Below are positions 53,233-62,550 of a stretch of 64,000 nucleotides of DNA, in pieces (positions within the stretch are counted from its first letter, which is position 1; every line of letters begins with the position of its first letter). Under the pieces are notes generated by a model. The model did not search any database, had not been told where the DNA came from, and saw nothing but the letters and a program-made list of their open reading frames with translations. Source of the DNA: JABCPE02 sp963516475 (GTDB taxonomy: Bacteria; Bacteroidota; Bacteroidia; Flavobacteriales; Weeksellaceae); the NCBI GenBank assembly GCA_963516475.1, contig CAUQBR010000004.1, positions 1 through 64,000 of the forward strand, in the 5' to 3' direction. A program made the position numbers and the translations under genes.

Positions 53233-53808
53233 TTAATCCACAAAATCCTGCGCGAATGATTTGATTTCAGGGAAGAAAATTTCGTATTTCTCACGGAGGA
53301 AATCTTTATTTGCTAAAAACGCAGGGAATACATTGGTGGTTTTGTCCAGAAACTGGGCTTTGTTCACCACATTCCGAAAACTGTACTCTATCCCCCACTC
53401 ATTTCGGTAGTTGTAGAGCCAGTCGTCCTGCTGCATCTTATCCAAAACTTTTTTGAAAACCTCGGGCAGAAATTCTTCGTATCGGCGGAGGACAGCATAG
53501 ACCCTCTGCGAATGCTCCTGCCACTCGCGCTGGGAATTTTCGGCGGTATCATTTGCGAGGAAATAGTCAAACGCCACATCCACGAACGCTCCAGAATAGA
53601 GTCTCACCAGCGGTCGGAAAGGCGCTTTCGCTTCGTGTATCAGCGGGTGCGTATCCGTGAAAGTATCTATCGCTCTATGCAGTTTTATGCCTTTCTGTAT
53701 GCTCTCTGGAAGGCGGGCAACATCTCTGTTCTTCACAAAATCCGCAATCATATTGCCGACGAGCTGTTCCTCGGAAAAAGAAAGATAAGAATGAGCTAAA
53801 AAATTCAT
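53233..53808 (-). CDS. acpH: Acyl carrier protein phosphodiesterase (AcpH)
   Basis: 191 residues. Conserved start MNFLAHSYLS, then GNMIADFVKN (about 18-27), GIKLHRAIDTFTDTHP (about 45-60) with Asp/His metal ligands. Removes the phosphopantetheine group from ACP. Full length. Confidence 0.85.
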   Translation of the reverse strand: MNFLAHSYLSFSEEQLVGNMIADFVKNRDVARLPESIQKGIKLHRAIDTFTDTHPLIHEAKAPFRPLVRLYSGAFVDVAFDYFLANDTAENSQREWQEHSQRVYAVLRRYEEFLPEVFKKVLDKMQQDDWLYNYRNEWGIEYSFRNVVNKAQFLDKTTNVFPAFLANKDFLREKYEIFFPEIKSFAQDFVD

Positions 53809-53858
53809 TTTGTATTCTGCATTTTAAGTTGATAAAGCCAATGAAAACCGCCGACTTC

Positions 53859-55211
53859 CTAAAACAATCTCTGATGGAAATCCTCTATTTTACTGACTTC
53901 CACAAGTTCTATTTTAAAGCCTTTTTTAGGAAGTTTGTTTTGTTTAGAAATGAAAATCCTCTCGTAGCCTAATTTCTCCGCCTCCAAAATCCTTTTCTCC
54001 ACCTGCGGAACAGGACGAATCTCTCCGCTGAGCCCTATTTCTCCCGCAAAACAAACATTATCAGGTATCGCCTTATCTTCATTGGAAGAAAGGATAGCCG
54101 CCACCACCGCCAAATCCAGCGCCGTGTCGCCCGTTTTCATTCCTCCTGTGATGTTTAGGAAAACATCCTTCGCGCCGAGCATAAAACCTGCACGCTTCTC
54201 TAAAACCGCGAGGAGCATATTCAGTCTTTTGCTGTCAAAGCCCGTAGAACTACGCTGCGGCGTTCCATAGACTGCACTGCTTACCAATGCCTGAATTTCC
54301 AAAAGCATGGCCCTGTTTCCCTCCAAAGTAACTGCCACTGCATTCCCTGAAAGGTCTTCGGATTTTTTAGTAATGAGGATTTCGGAAGGGTTTTTTATTT
54401 CTTTTAATCCTGCTGAAATCATTTCATAAATCCCAATTTCAGAAGTAGAACCAAATCTGTTCTTACTCGCCCTAAGCAATCGGAAAAGGTGATTTCTGTC
54501 GCCATCAAAATTGAGAACCACATCCACCATATGTTCCAAAACTTTCGGCCCTGCAATCTGCCCGTCCTTCGTGATGTGTCCTACCAAGAACACTGGAATA
54601 TTAGTTTCTTTAGCGAATTTAATGACCTCCGAAGAACATTCTCTAATCTGCGAAACTGTCCCTGGCGAACTCTCTATCAGCTGGGACTGAAGCGTCTGGA
54701 TACTGTCTATAATCACAAAATCCGGCTGAAGTTTTTTCGCCTCGGAAAGGATTTTTTCCACCGAAGTTTCGGTGTAGAGGAAACAATTTGGATTTTGGAT
54801 TTCGGTGAGCCTGTCCGCTCTCATTTTTATCTGTGATGCACTCTCCTCTCCTGAAACATAGAGGATTTTCTTCTTCATTTTCAGAGCAAGCTGCAGGAGC
54901 AGTGTAGATTTCCCAATCCCTGGTTCACCGCCTATCAAGGTAACCGAGCCCAGCACGATGCCTCCACCCAGCACCCTGTTCAGCTCCTCGCTGGGAGTTT
55001 TTATACGATGTTCGGCATTGACTTCTACATCCGTTATCGTCACTACTTTTTGTTTTCCTTCGCCCAAAATATGATAGGTAGGAGACTTTGATTTTTCTAC
55101 AATTTCCTCCACCAGAGTATTCCAAGAACCGCAGTTCCTGCACTGCCCGAGCCACTGCGAATACTGCGTTCCGCAATTCTGACAGAAATATGCTGTTTTT
55201 ACTTTTGCCAC
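53859..55211 (-). CDS. radA: DNA repair protein RadA
   Basis: 450 residues. N-terminal zinc finger CQNCGTQYSQWLGQCRNCG (about 9-27), Walker A GGEPGIGKST (about 94-103), the RadA KNRFG motif (about 252-256), and a Lon-like C-terminal domain. Promotes branch migration in recombination. Intact. Confidence 0.94.
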   Translation of the reverse strand: MAKVKTAYFCQNCGTQYSQWLGQCRNCGSWNTLVEEIVEKSKSPTYHILGEGKQKVVTITDVEVNAEHRIKTPSEELNRVLGGGIVLGSVTLIGGEPGIGKSTLLLQLALKMKKKILYVSGEESASQIKMRADRLTEIQNPNCFLYTETSVEKILSEAKKLQPDFVIIDSIQTLQSQLIESSPGTVSQIRECSSEVIKFAKETNIPVFLVGHITKDGQIAGPKVLEHMVDVVLNFDGDRNHLFRLLRASKNRFGSTSEIGIYEMISAGLKEIKNPSEILITKKSEDLSGNAVAVTLEGNRAMLLEIQALVSSAVYGTPQRSSTGFDSKRLNMLLAVLEKRAGFMLGAKDVFLNITGGMKTGDTALDLAVVAAILSSNEDKAIPDNVCFAGEIGLSGEIRPVPQVEKRILEAEKLGYERIFISKQNKLPKKGFKIELVEVSKIEDFHQRLF

Positions 55212-55250
55212 AAATGATGTTTTAGGTGGTGCAATTTAAACAAAAAAGAT

Positions 55251-55258
55251 TATTTTTG
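55251..55258 (+). promoter_or_regulatory. Probable -7 box (TATTTTTG) of mlaE-mlaF
   Basis: TAnnTTTG only 4 bases before the first ATG (55263) and 13 before the second (55272), so the message would be leaderless or nearly so. Confidence 0.5.
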
Positions 55259-55262
55259 CATC

Positions 55263-56012
55263 ATGTTTAGAATGTTCAGAAGTTTAGGAGAATATGTGCT
55301 CCTTTTAGGAAAAGTACTGAGAAAACCACAGAAATCTAAAGTTTTTTCAAGACTTTTCATGAGAGAAATCAACGATTTGGGAGTTGATTCTTTTGGTTTA
55401 GTATTATTCACTTCCTTATTCGTAGGGGCAGTGGTCGCTATACAGATGTATAATAACTTTAGTACAGCATCTATTCCCATTCCGCTGCCTTATGTAGGAC
55501 ACGCTACCAAAGTGGTTCTCATCTTAGAATTTTCACCTACGATTATCAGTGTGATTTTAGCAGGGAAAGTGGGCTCTTACATCGCTTCTTCCATTGGGAC
55601 AATGCGAGTAACGGAACAGATTGACGCACTGGATATTATGGGAGTGAACTCGGCTAACTTCCTTATCCTTCCGAAGATTTTGGCTTGTATTATTTTTAAT
55701 CCTCTGCTCATTGCTATCAGTATCGTAGTGGGAGTTTTCGGAGGATATCTGGCTGGGGTTTTCACTGGCTCTTGGACAGAATCGAACTATATCACTGGGG
55801 TTCAGATGGATTTTCCTACTTTCTTTATTTGGTATGCTTTTATGAAAACAGCTGTTTTTGCGTTTCTGATTGCAACCATTCCTGCGTATTTTGGCTATAA
55901 TGTAAAAGGCGGATCGCTGGAAGTAGGGCGTGCAAGTACCCAAGCGGTAGTTTGGACTATTGTAGCCATCATCATTGCTAACTTAATTTTAACTCAAATG
56001 TTCTTAGGCTAA
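55263..56012 (+). CDS. mlaE: ABC transporter permease, MlaE family
   Basis: 249 residues; the second Met (55272) gives 246 and may be the real start. MlaE-type permease with five or six helices; hallmark LEFSPTIISVILAGKVGSYIASS and GTMRVTEQIDALDIMGV. Part of the transporter that keeps outer-membrane lipid asymmetry. It overlaps mlaF by one base (TAATG). No mlaD gene is adjacent in this window. Confidence 0.9.
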   Translation: MFRMFRSLGEYVLLLGKVLRKPQKSKVFSRLFMREINDLGVDSFGLVLFTSLFVGAVVAIQMYNNFSTASIPIPLPYVGHATKVVLILEFSPTIISVILAGKVGSYIASSIGTMRVTEQIDALDIMGVNSANFLILPKILACIIFNPLLIAISIVVGVFGGYLAGVFTGSWTESNYITGVQMDFPTFFIWYAFMKTAVFAFLIATIPAYFGYNVKGGSLEVGRASTQAVVWTIVAIIIANLILTQMFLG

Positions 56013-56785
56013 TGATAGAAGTAGTAGATTTAAGGAAAAGTTTTGGGGATGCCGAAATTTTAAAAGGAATAACCACCACGCTGGAAACAGGGAAAATAAA
56101 CCTAATCATCGGGCAGAGTGGCTCTGGAAAAACGGTATTTTTGAAGTCATTATTAAATGTCTTTGAACCCACCAGCGGAAGCATCCTATTCGATGGGCGA
56201 AACATCGTAGAAATGACGCCAAAACAGAAACAAGAGCTGAGAGCAGAGATAGGAACGGTATTCCAAGGGAGTGCATTATTTGACTCTATGACCGTGGAGG
56301 AAAACATCATGTTCCCACTAGATATGTTCACCAACCTCACCTATACCGAAAAGAAAAAACGGGTAAAAGAAGTAATAGACGATGTTCATCTAGAGAACGC
56401 AGACCATAAGTATCCATCCGAAATTTCTGGAGGGATGCAGAAAAGGGTAGCTATCGCCAGAGCCATCGTGAACAATCCTAAATATCTCTTCTGTGATGAG
56501 CCAAACTCTGGGCTGGACCCTTATACATCGAAGGTTATAGATGATTTAATCAAAGAAATTACCCGAAGATATAACACCACTACCATCATCAACACCCATG
56601 ACATGAACTCGGTGATGACCATCGGTGAGAAAATCGTATATCTAAGAAAAGGTGTGAAAGAATGGGAAGGAAACAAAGATATTCTCATCAATGCAGAAAG
56701 CCAATATTTAATAGATTTTGTTTATTCTTCCGAATTATTCAAAGAATTGAGACAATATTTATTAAATAACAATAAAAAAGTTTAA
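56012..56785 (+). CDS. mlaF: ABC transporter ATP-binding protein, MlaF family
   Basis: 257 residues. Walker A IGQSGSGKTVF (about 34-44), signature SGGMQKRVAIARA, Walker B YLFCDEPNSGLDP (about 158-170), switch His in INTHDMN. Energises MlaE. The family's usual mlaD partner is not in the window. Confidence 0.92.
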   Translation: MIEVVDLRKSFGDAEILKGITTTLETGKINLIIGQSGSGKTVFLKSLLNVFEPTSGSILFDGRNIVEMTPKQKQELRAEIGTVFQGSALFDSMTVEENIMFPLDMFTNLTYTEKKKRVKEVIDDVHLENADHKYPSEISGGMQKRVAIARAIVNNPKYLFCDEPNSGLDPYTSKVIDDLIKEITRRYNTTTIINTHDMNSVMTIGEKIVYLRKGVKEWEGNKDILINAESQYLIDFVYSSELFKELRQYLLNNNKKV

Positions 56786-56822
56786 TTTCCGTTATAGTCC
56801 TATCAGATTAAATTCAAATATT

Positions 56823-57440
56823 ATGAAAAAGATTTCAAGTATGGCTCTTTTAGGGCTTTCATTAATGGGATTTTCACAAGTGAAAATAGGCGTAAAAGCA
56901 AATGTTTTGCTTAATACAAGCTCTTCTAAATGGTCTGAAATAAGAAGATCTGTATTGGATTATACAGATTCTGGCAGCAGAAGTGCAGGGTTTAATGTAG
57001 GGCTTTCAGCGAGAGTAAACCTCCCTTCTACTCCCTTGTTCATCATGCCTGAAATTTATTACACTTCTTTTAATAATTCATTCACTGAAAGAAGAACTAA
57101 AACAACTTTGAAAGCAAAAACCAACAGAATAGATGTTCCTGTATTAGTCGGAGTAAACCTTATTTCGGATAATCTAGGTGTTTTCGTAGGGCCTGTGGCT
57201 TCCTACAACCTTGCAAAAGAAAATACATGGAATAATTTCAAAGAAAATGCAGGGAATAAATTCACAGTTGGCTATCAGGTTGGTGCAGAGGCTAGATTGT
57301 CTAACTTCATCATCAATGCGAGATACGAAGGTAGTTTCTCCAAAGACCAAAGAGATTTTATCAATAACAACATTTCCGAAACTGTTAGATATGACAACCG
57401 TCCTAACTTCGTAGTTCTGGGGGTTGGGTATGAGTTTTAG
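56823..57440 (+). CDS. Outer-membrane beta-barrel protein (PorT-like)
   Basis: 205 residues with signal peptide (MKKISSMALLGLSLMGFSQ). Repeated strands VGLSARVNLPSTPLFIMPEI, NRIDVPVLVGVNLISDNLGV, YQVGAEARLSNFIINARYE and final VLGVGYEF. Similar in plan to PF13568 barrels; function unknown. Follows mlaF by 37 bases and is followed by a terminator, so it may be the last gene of the mla unit. Confidence 0.72.
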   Translation: MKKISSMALLGLSLMGFSQVKIGVKANVLLNTSSSKWSEIRRSVLDYTDSGSRSAGFNVGLSARVNLPSTPLFIMPEIYYTSFNNSFTERRTKTTLKAKTNRIDVPVLVGVNLISDNLGVFVGPVASYNLAKENTWNNFKENAGNKFTVGYQVGAEARLSNFIINARYEGSFSKDQRDFINNNISETVRYDNRPNFVVLGVGYEF

Positions 57441-57462
57441 ATTTAAATTTTTATCATTAAAC

Positions 57463-57498
57463 AAAAAAGCTTGGGAAAAATATCCCAAGCTTTTTTTA
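57463..57498. terminator. Intrinsic terminator
   Basis: Arms AAAAAGCTTGGGA and TCCCAAGCTTTTT with A/T tracts between convergent genes. Confidence 0.85.
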
Positions 57499-57503
57499 TT
57501 TCT

Positions 57504-57788
57504 TTAAACATTAGAAGAACCATTATTGATGTTCTCCACTTTCTTTTCTAATTCTTTGTTTTGTTTCTGTAATTGGGCAAACTGCTTTCTTTTTTCCTCC
57601 TCTCTTATGGCCGAACCTTTACTGATATAGCCCACTATTCCACCGATGATAAGGCCGATTCCTATGCCGCCCATCACTCCCATCATGTGGGACATCGTGA
57701 TTTTTTCTAACAAAAAATCTGTGGAATAATAAAACAATGCTCCCGAAATAAGTAGCAAAATCCCTCCTACTATTGATAAACTTTTCAT
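57504..57788 (-). CDS. Small membrane protein with coiled-coil tail
   Basis: 94 residues: helices at about 5-24 and 38-58 (GVMGGIGIGLIIGGIVGYIS) and a charged coiled-coil tail (REEEKRKQFAQLQKQNKELE). Function unknown; 14 bases after the M48 protease gene, probably the same operon. Confidence 0.6.
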   Translation of the reverse strand: MKSLSIVGGILLLISGALFYYSTDFLLEKITMSHMMGVMGGIGIGLIIGGIVGYISKGSAIREEEKRKQFAQLQKQNKELEKKVENINNGSSNV

Positions 57789-57802
57789 ATATTTTTTAAT
57801 TT

Positions 57803-58606
57803 TTATTTTCCTCCTGATGCTCTATAATATTCTAATGCTTTAGGCATGTATTTATCCATATCTTTTCTTCTGTTCTCTGGACTTGGGTGAGTAGATAGAA
57901 ACTCTGGCTGTCTTGCTCCACTAGATGACGCTTCCATTCTGTGCCAGAACGGCTGAGCTTCCCTAGGGTCATACCCTGCTATTGCCATTAGATAAAGTCC
58001 CATTTGGTCTGCTTCCAGCTCCTGCCTTCTTCCGTATGCTAGAAGCCCTACTTGTGCCCCTATCGGATACAACTGGTTAAAAACTGATGCTATTGTATTA
58101 TTCTTAATCGCTCCACTGATTAATGTTCCTCCCACTTGGGCTAACATTGCTGAAGAAACTCTCTCATTTCCATGTCCTGCTAGTGCATGGGCTACTTCAT
58201 GTCCCATAACCACAGCCACGCCTGTTTCTGTCTTACATATAGGCATAATTCCTGTGTAGAATGCTACTTTCCCGCCTGGCATACACCATGCATTGACTTG
58301 TTTGTCTTCAATCAAGTTAAATTCCCAATTATAGCTTGACAAAGCCTTTTCCCTTCCAATTGCTTTATAATAACTTTCTGCCGCATTTTTTATTCTCTGT
58401 CCTACATTTTTTACTTGTTTTGCTTCATTGGTATTGCTTATTACTTTTGATTGAGACAAAGTATTTCTATACTGGGTAAGAGCCATCTGCGCTAGTTCAC
58501 TGTCATTCTGAAACTGCAGACTACTTCGCCCTGTCATAGGGTTTGTAACACAAGCTACCAACACTGCTGAACACAGTAACCCTGAGACTAAAACTTTTAC
58601 TTTCAT
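57803..58606 (-). CDS. M48-family metalloprotease lipoprotein
   Basis: 267 residues. Lipobox VLVAC (Cys about 19), then a BepA/LoiP-like zincin domain: VVMGHEVAHALAGHG (HEVAH, about 126-130 region) and a third ligand Glu in GRRQELEADQMGLY. Periplasmic chaperone-protease for outer-membrane quality control. Promoter TACATTTG (58622-58629) lies just upstream. Confidence 0.88.
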   Translation of the reverse strand: MKVKVLVSGLLCSAVLVACVTNPMTGRSSLQFQNDSELAQMALTQYRNTLSQSKVISNTNEAKQVKNVGQRIKNAAESYYKAIGREKALSSYNWEFNLIEDKQVNAWCMPGGKVAFYTGIMPICKTETGVAVVMGHEVAHALAGHGNERVSSAMLAQVGGTLISGAIKNNTIASVFNQLYPIGAQVGLLAYGRRQELEADQMGLYLMAIAGYDPREAQPFWHRMEASSSGARQPEFLSTHPSPENRRKDMDKYMPKALEYYRASGGK

Positions 58607-58621
58607 ATTTTAAATTTTATC

Positions 58622-58629
58622 CAAATGTA
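58622..58629 (-). promoter_or_regulatory. Probable -7 box (TACATTTG) of the M48 protease gene
   Basis: TAnnTTTG match on the minus strand, 16 bases before the ATG. Confidence 0.45.
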
Positions 58630-58703
58630 TAAATTTTAGTTCAAATATAAATAAAAGTTCAATTTATTGTTATTAAGTCTTTTTTATTTTTCAAGATTTG
58701 CTT

Positions 58704-58711
58704 TAAATTTG
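58704..58711 (+). promoter_or_regulatory. Probable -7 box (TAAATTTG) of the YidE/YbjL-type gene
   Basis: Consensus match 27 bases before the ATG at 58738. Confidence 0.45.
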
Positions 58712-58737
58712 CAATGGACAAAAACTATATATAATTG

Positions 58738-60423
58738 ATGCCTGATTGGATTTCACAACTTTTATTACCAAACGAAAACCCTACAGCTATACAATCTCTG
58801 ATTGTGATGATTTTAACAATTGGTTTAGGGGTATTTTTAGGAAATTTAAAGATTAAAAACACTTCTTTAGGAGTTTCAGCAGTGATGTTTGCTGGGCTTT
58901 TTTTGGGACACTATGGCTATAGGATGGACGCTTCCATTTCTAACTTTATCAAAGATTTGGGACTAATTTTCTTTGTCTATGCTATTGGTTTACAGCTTGG
59001 TCCATCATTTTTTTCAGCTTTTAAAGCTCAAGGGCTGAAATATAATATTCTAGCGGCAAGTGGTATTCTTCTCAGTACATCATTGGCTTTCATCATATTT
59101 CTAAATACAGATTTAGGAATAGAAAACACAGTGGGGATTTTATCTGGTTCGGTTACCAGCACGCCTGCCTTAGGAGCCGCAAAAAACATGATTGACGAGC
59201 TACGCCCGCAGTTCCCTGACAGACACCTGAATAGTCCTGCCATAGGCTACGCCATCACCTATCCTATGGGAGTTTTGGGAGTAATTTTTTCTATTATTCT
59301 AGCAAGAGTTTTGCTAAAAATAGACCCACAGAAAGAATTGGTCAAATTCAGAGAGCGAATCATTCATCGCTCCCAGCCCATTATTCCAAAGAAATGTAGA
59401 ATTACAAATCCTCATTTTGTGGGTAAAACCATTCGTGAAGCGATTAAGGAAATTGACAAAAACATCATTGTCACGCACCTAAAAAGAAGCGGCACCAAAG
59501 AAGTGATCACTCCTGAATCTAGTGTGATTCTAAATGATAGAGATGTTCTAATGATTGTAGGAACTGAGCCTGATGTAGATTTTTTTATCAGTCAAATAGG
59601 ACGAATTTCATCAAATTCCTTCATCGAGGGAGGGGAAATTATGGTCAAAAATCTCTTTGTTACCAAAAAAACTGCGGTACATAAGAAATTGTCCGATCTG
59701 GATTTATTTGGAAAATATGACCTAAAAATCACCCGTATTTTCCGTGCTGGGGAAGAAATTCTGGCAAGGCCTTCGCTTGTTCTCTTCTATGGAGATAAAA
59801 TCCGTGTCGTAGGAAAAGAAGAATCTATCCAAAAGGCAAAAGAACTAATAGGTGACTCGGAAAAAGTCCTATTAAAACCAGATTTCTTGTCCTTATTTGG
59901 GGGAATTCTCTTAGGGATTTTAATCGGTTCTATACCTATTTTTGTCCCATCTATGCCACTGCCGATAAAACTCGGTTTTGCTGCAGGACCTCTACTGGCA
60001 GCCCTTATCATCAGCCGTTATGGAAGAATTAGTTTTATTTATTCTTATTTCAATAACGGGGGAATTCATTTTATGCGAGAGCTGGGAATTTGTTTATTCT
60101 TCGCTTCATTAGGAATAACCGCTGGAGCTAAATTTTATGATAATTTCGTTCATTATAATGGTTGGCTGTGGCTGTTTTACGGCTCTATCATTACCCTTGT
60201 TCCTTGTATTTTCATTATTTTGGTGGGAAGATTTTACTACAAACTGGATTTTCTCAGTTTATCAGGGCTAATCAGTGGAGCTTACACAGACACAGCTGCG
60301 TTGTCTTTCAGTACTTCTTATTTAGATTCAGATATACCTGTTCAGGCGTATGCGCAAGTCTATCCGATGGTAACCATTCTAAGGATTTTCATTGCCCAGA
60401 TGCTGATTTTATTATTTATTTAA
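58738..60423 (+). CDS. YidE/YbjL/AspT-type transporter with RCK_C domains
   Basis: 561 residues from the ATG at 58738. Two membrane halves of about five helices (18-190 and 382-561) sandwich two TrkA-C (RCK_C) domains (about 205-290 and 295-375, with VILNDRDVLMIVGTEPDVDF and YGDKIRVVGKEESI). Conserved VTSTPALGAAKNM and ISGAYTDTAAL in the two halves. Related AspT exchanges aspartate and alanine; substrate here unknown. Confidence 0.85.
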   Translation: MPDWISQLLLPNENPTAIQSLIVMILTIGLGVFLGNLKIKNTSLGVSAVMFAGLFLGHYGYRMDASISNFIKDLGLIFFVYAIGLQLGPSFFSAFKAQGLKYNILAASGILLSTSLAFIIFLNTDLGIENTVGILSGSVTSTPALGAAKNMIDELRPQFPDRHLNSPAIGYAITYPMGVLGVIFSIILARVLLKIDPQKELVKFRERIIHRSQPIIPKKCRITNPHFVGKTIREAIKEIDKNIIVTHLKRSGTKEVITPESSVILNDRDVLMIVGTEPDVDFFISQIGRISSNSFIEGGEIMVKNLFVTKKTAVHKKLSDLDLFGKYDLKITRIFRAGEEILARPSLVLFYGDKIRVVGKEESIQKAKELIGDSEKVLLKPDFLSLFGGILLGILIGSIPIFVPSMPLPIKLGFAAGPLLAALIISRYGRISFIYSYFNNGGIHFMRELGICLFFASLGITAGAKFYDNFVHYNGWLWLFYGSIITLVPCIFIILVGRFYYKLDFLSLSGLISGAYTDTAALSFSTSYLDSDIPVQAYAQVYPMVTILRIFIAQMLILLFI

Positions 60424-60448
60424 AACACTTATATATCAACAAAAATTT

Positions 60449-60481
60449 AAGGAAAAGAGAATGATACTCTTTTCCTTTTTT
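60449..60481 (+). terminator. Intrinsic terminator
   Basis: Arms AAGGAAAAGAG and CTCTTTTCCTT plus T-run after the transporter gene. Confidence 0.8.
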
Positions 60482-60528
60482 ATTTATCTTATTATTAAAA
60501 AACATTTATTAACATCATTTAGATAAAA

Positions 60529-60557
60529 CAAAAACACCTAATAAATTAGGTGTTTTA
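60529..60557 (-). terminator. Intrinsic terminator after rpsB
   Basis: Arms AAAACACCTAAT and ATTAGGTGTTTT with A/T tracts. Confidence 0.85.
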
Positions 60558-60581
60558 ATATATTTCTATCTTCTAAATTTA

Positions 60582-61307
60582 TTATTCAGCAGATTCTTCT
60601 TTTGCTGCTTTTTCAGAAGATTTCTTTTGTGATAAACCTTCTTTTACAGAAGCAGAAACGATAGAAAGAATCATATCGATAGATTTAGAAGCGTCATCGT
60701 TTCCTGGAATTACGAAGTCTACTTTTCTAGGATCTGAGTTAGTATCCACGATACCAAATACAGGAATACCTAATTTTTTAGCTTCTGTAACTGCGATGTG
60801 CTCTCTCATGATATCTACCACGAAGATAGCAGAAGGAAGACGAACCATGTCAGCGATAGAACCTAAGTTCTTCTCTAGATTAGCTCTTTGTCTGTCTACT
60901 TGCAATCTTTCTTTTTTAGATAAAGTTTCGAATGTACCATCTTTCTTCATTTTATCAATAGCGTTCATTTTCTTAACCGCTTTTCTGATAGTAACGAAGT
61001 TAGTAAGCATTCCACCTGGCCATCTTTCTGTGATGTAAGGCATATTAAGTTCTTGAGCGTGTTTTGCTACTACTTCTTTAGCTTGTTTTTTAGTAGCTAC
61101 GAAAAGAACTTTTTTACCAGCTGAAGTGATTTTTTCAAGAGCAGAACAAGCCTCCTCTAATTTCACAGCTGTTTTATGTAAATCAATGATGTGAATACCA
61201 TTTTTCTCCATAAAAATGTATGGAGCCATATTAGGATTCCACTTTCTAGTCATGTGACCGAAATGTACTCCTGCTTCTAATAAGTCTTTAACTTGAACTT
61301 TTGCCAT
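60582..61307 (-). CDS. rpsB: 30S ribosomal protein S2
   Basis: 241 residues. Typical DLLEAGVHFGHMTRKWNPNM, ERWPGGMLTNF and GIVDTNSDP blocks. Component of the small subunit. Downstream of rpsI with a 190-base gap; the elongation factor gene tsf, usually next, is absent. Confidence 0.95.
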   Translation of the reverse strand: MAKVQVKDLLEAGVHFGHMTRKWNPNMAPYIFMEKNGIHIIDLHKTAVKLEEACSALEKITSAGKKVLFVATKKQAKEVVAKHAQELNMPYITERWPGGMLTNFVTIRKAVKKMNAIDKMKKDGTFETLSKKERLQVDRQRANLEKNLGSIADMVRLPSAIFVVDIMREHIAVTEAKKLGIPVFGIVDTNSDPRKVDFVIPGNDDASKSIDMILSIVSASVKEGLSQKKSSEKAAKEESAE

Positions 61308-61497
61308 TTTTTTGTTTTTTGTTAGTTTACTTTCCGCTGTTACGCAATCAACATGTTCTTTGATGGGAGAATTGTTTAGATGCTAAACTAAACGGGCAAT
61401 TTTTACTTTCTGCTAAGCGAAACGCCTCGCATACTTGTGTATAAAATAGTTTTTGCGAAACAATATACAGATGGAACTGAATATTGAATACAAAATA
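61308..61497 (-). promoter_or_regulatory. 190-base leader/spacer before rpsB
   Basis: No reading frame. The rpsI-rpsB gap in related genomes often holds a ribosomal leader or its own promoter; I see a possible stem with GCGAAACG-type arms but no clear TAnnTTTG box. Regulatory role is inferred. Confidence 0.3.
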
Positions 61498-61884
61498 TTA
61501 ACGCTTAGAGAATTGGAATCTCTTTCTCGCTTTTTTCTGACCTGGTTTCTTTCTTTCTACCATTCTTGCATCTCTTGTAAGAAGTCCTGCAGGTTTTAGA
61601 ACAGCTCTAAACTCCTCGTTAATCTCACACAATGCTCTAGATACTCCAAGTCTGATAGCTTCAGCCTGACCTGTTGTTCCTCCTCCTACTACATTGATAG
61701 TAATATCGTACTGACCAACAGTTTCAGTCAATAAAAACGGCTGATTTACTTTGTAAACCAATACATCTGTGCAGAAATAAGTTTTTGCATCTTTCCCATT
61801 AACAGTAACATTTCCTGTCCCTGGTTTCACATAAACTCTTGCTACAGAAGTTTTTCTTCTTCCTATCTTGTGAACTATAGACAT
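61498..61884 (-). CDS. rpsI: 30S ribosomal protein S9
   Basis: 128 residues. HKIGRRKTSVARVYVKPGTG and the C-terminal KKARKRFQFSKR that reaches the P-site tRNA. Two bases after rplM. Confidence 0.95.
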   Translation of the reverse strand: MSIVHKIGRRKTSVARVYVKPGTGNVTVNGKDAKTYFCTDVLVYKVNQPFLLTETVGQYDITINVVGGGTTGQAEAIRLGVSRALCEINEEFRAVLKPAGLLTRDARMVERKKPGQKKARKRFQFSKR

Positions 61885-61886
61885 AA

Positions 61887-62342
61887 TTATTTAATTTCGT
61901 TAAGGTTAATTACTTTTGGCTGTTGAGCTTCGTGTTTGTGCTCACTTCCTTCATAAACATGCAGATTTTTAAGAATAGCTCTTCCCAATCTGTTTTTTGG
62001 AAGCATACCTCTTACTGCATGCTCTATCAATCTCAGACTGTCTTTCTTCTGCAATTCTTCAGCTGTTAATGATTTCTGTCCACCTGGGTATCCTGTATGC
62101 CAGATATACTCCTTATCTGCCCACTTATTGCCTGATAAAGCAACTTGTCCTGCATTCAAAACGATTACATTATCTCCACAATCTACATGAGGAGTGAAAT
62201 TCGTCTTGTGCTTACCTCTCAAAATCTTTGCAACTTTGGATGCCATTCGCCCCAAAGGCTGCCCAGCAGCATCTACCACAACCCATTCTTTATTAGCGGT
62301 AGCCTTGTTTGCTGATACTGTTTTGTAACTTAATGTATTCAC
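61887..62342 (-). CDS. rplM: 50S ribosomal protein L13
   Basis: 151 residues. AAGQPLGRMASKVAKILRGK, NVIVLNA and AVRGMLPKNRLG blocks. First gene of rplM-rpsI-rpsB. Confidence 0.95.
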   Translation of the reverse strand: MNTLSYKTVSANKATANKEWVVVDAAGQPLGRMASKVAKILRGKHKTNFTPHVDCGDNVIVLNAGQVALSGNKWADKEYIWHTGYPGGQKSLTAEELQKKDSLRLIEHAVRGMLPKNRLGRAILKNLHVYEGSEHKHEAQQPKVINLNEIK

Positions 62343-62387
62343 AATTTATCATTTATGATTAAACATACTTTTCCCATAAAGGGTTTG

Positions 62388-62395
62388 CAAAGGTA
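62388..62395 (-). promoter_or_regulatory. Probable -7 box (TACCTTTG) of rplM
   Basis: TAnnTTTG match on the minus strand 46 bases before the rplM ATG. Confidence 0.5.
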
Positions 62396-62516
62396 TGAAT
62401 AATTTTTGAAATAGAGAAAAATATTTTCTTTTTTATTTCTAATTTATATTCTTCTTTACACAAAAAACATGATGAAAATCACATAAATAAGCATTCATCA
62501 TTTCCTGAAAATAAAC

Positions 62517-62524
62517 TAAATTTG
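62517..62524 (+). promoter_or_regulatory. Probable -7 box (TAAATTTG) of the YD-like lipoprotein gene
   Basis: Consensus match 27 bases before the ATG. Confidence 0.45.
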
Positions 62525-62550
62525 TTAGATAAATTCTAAAATTATCTATT

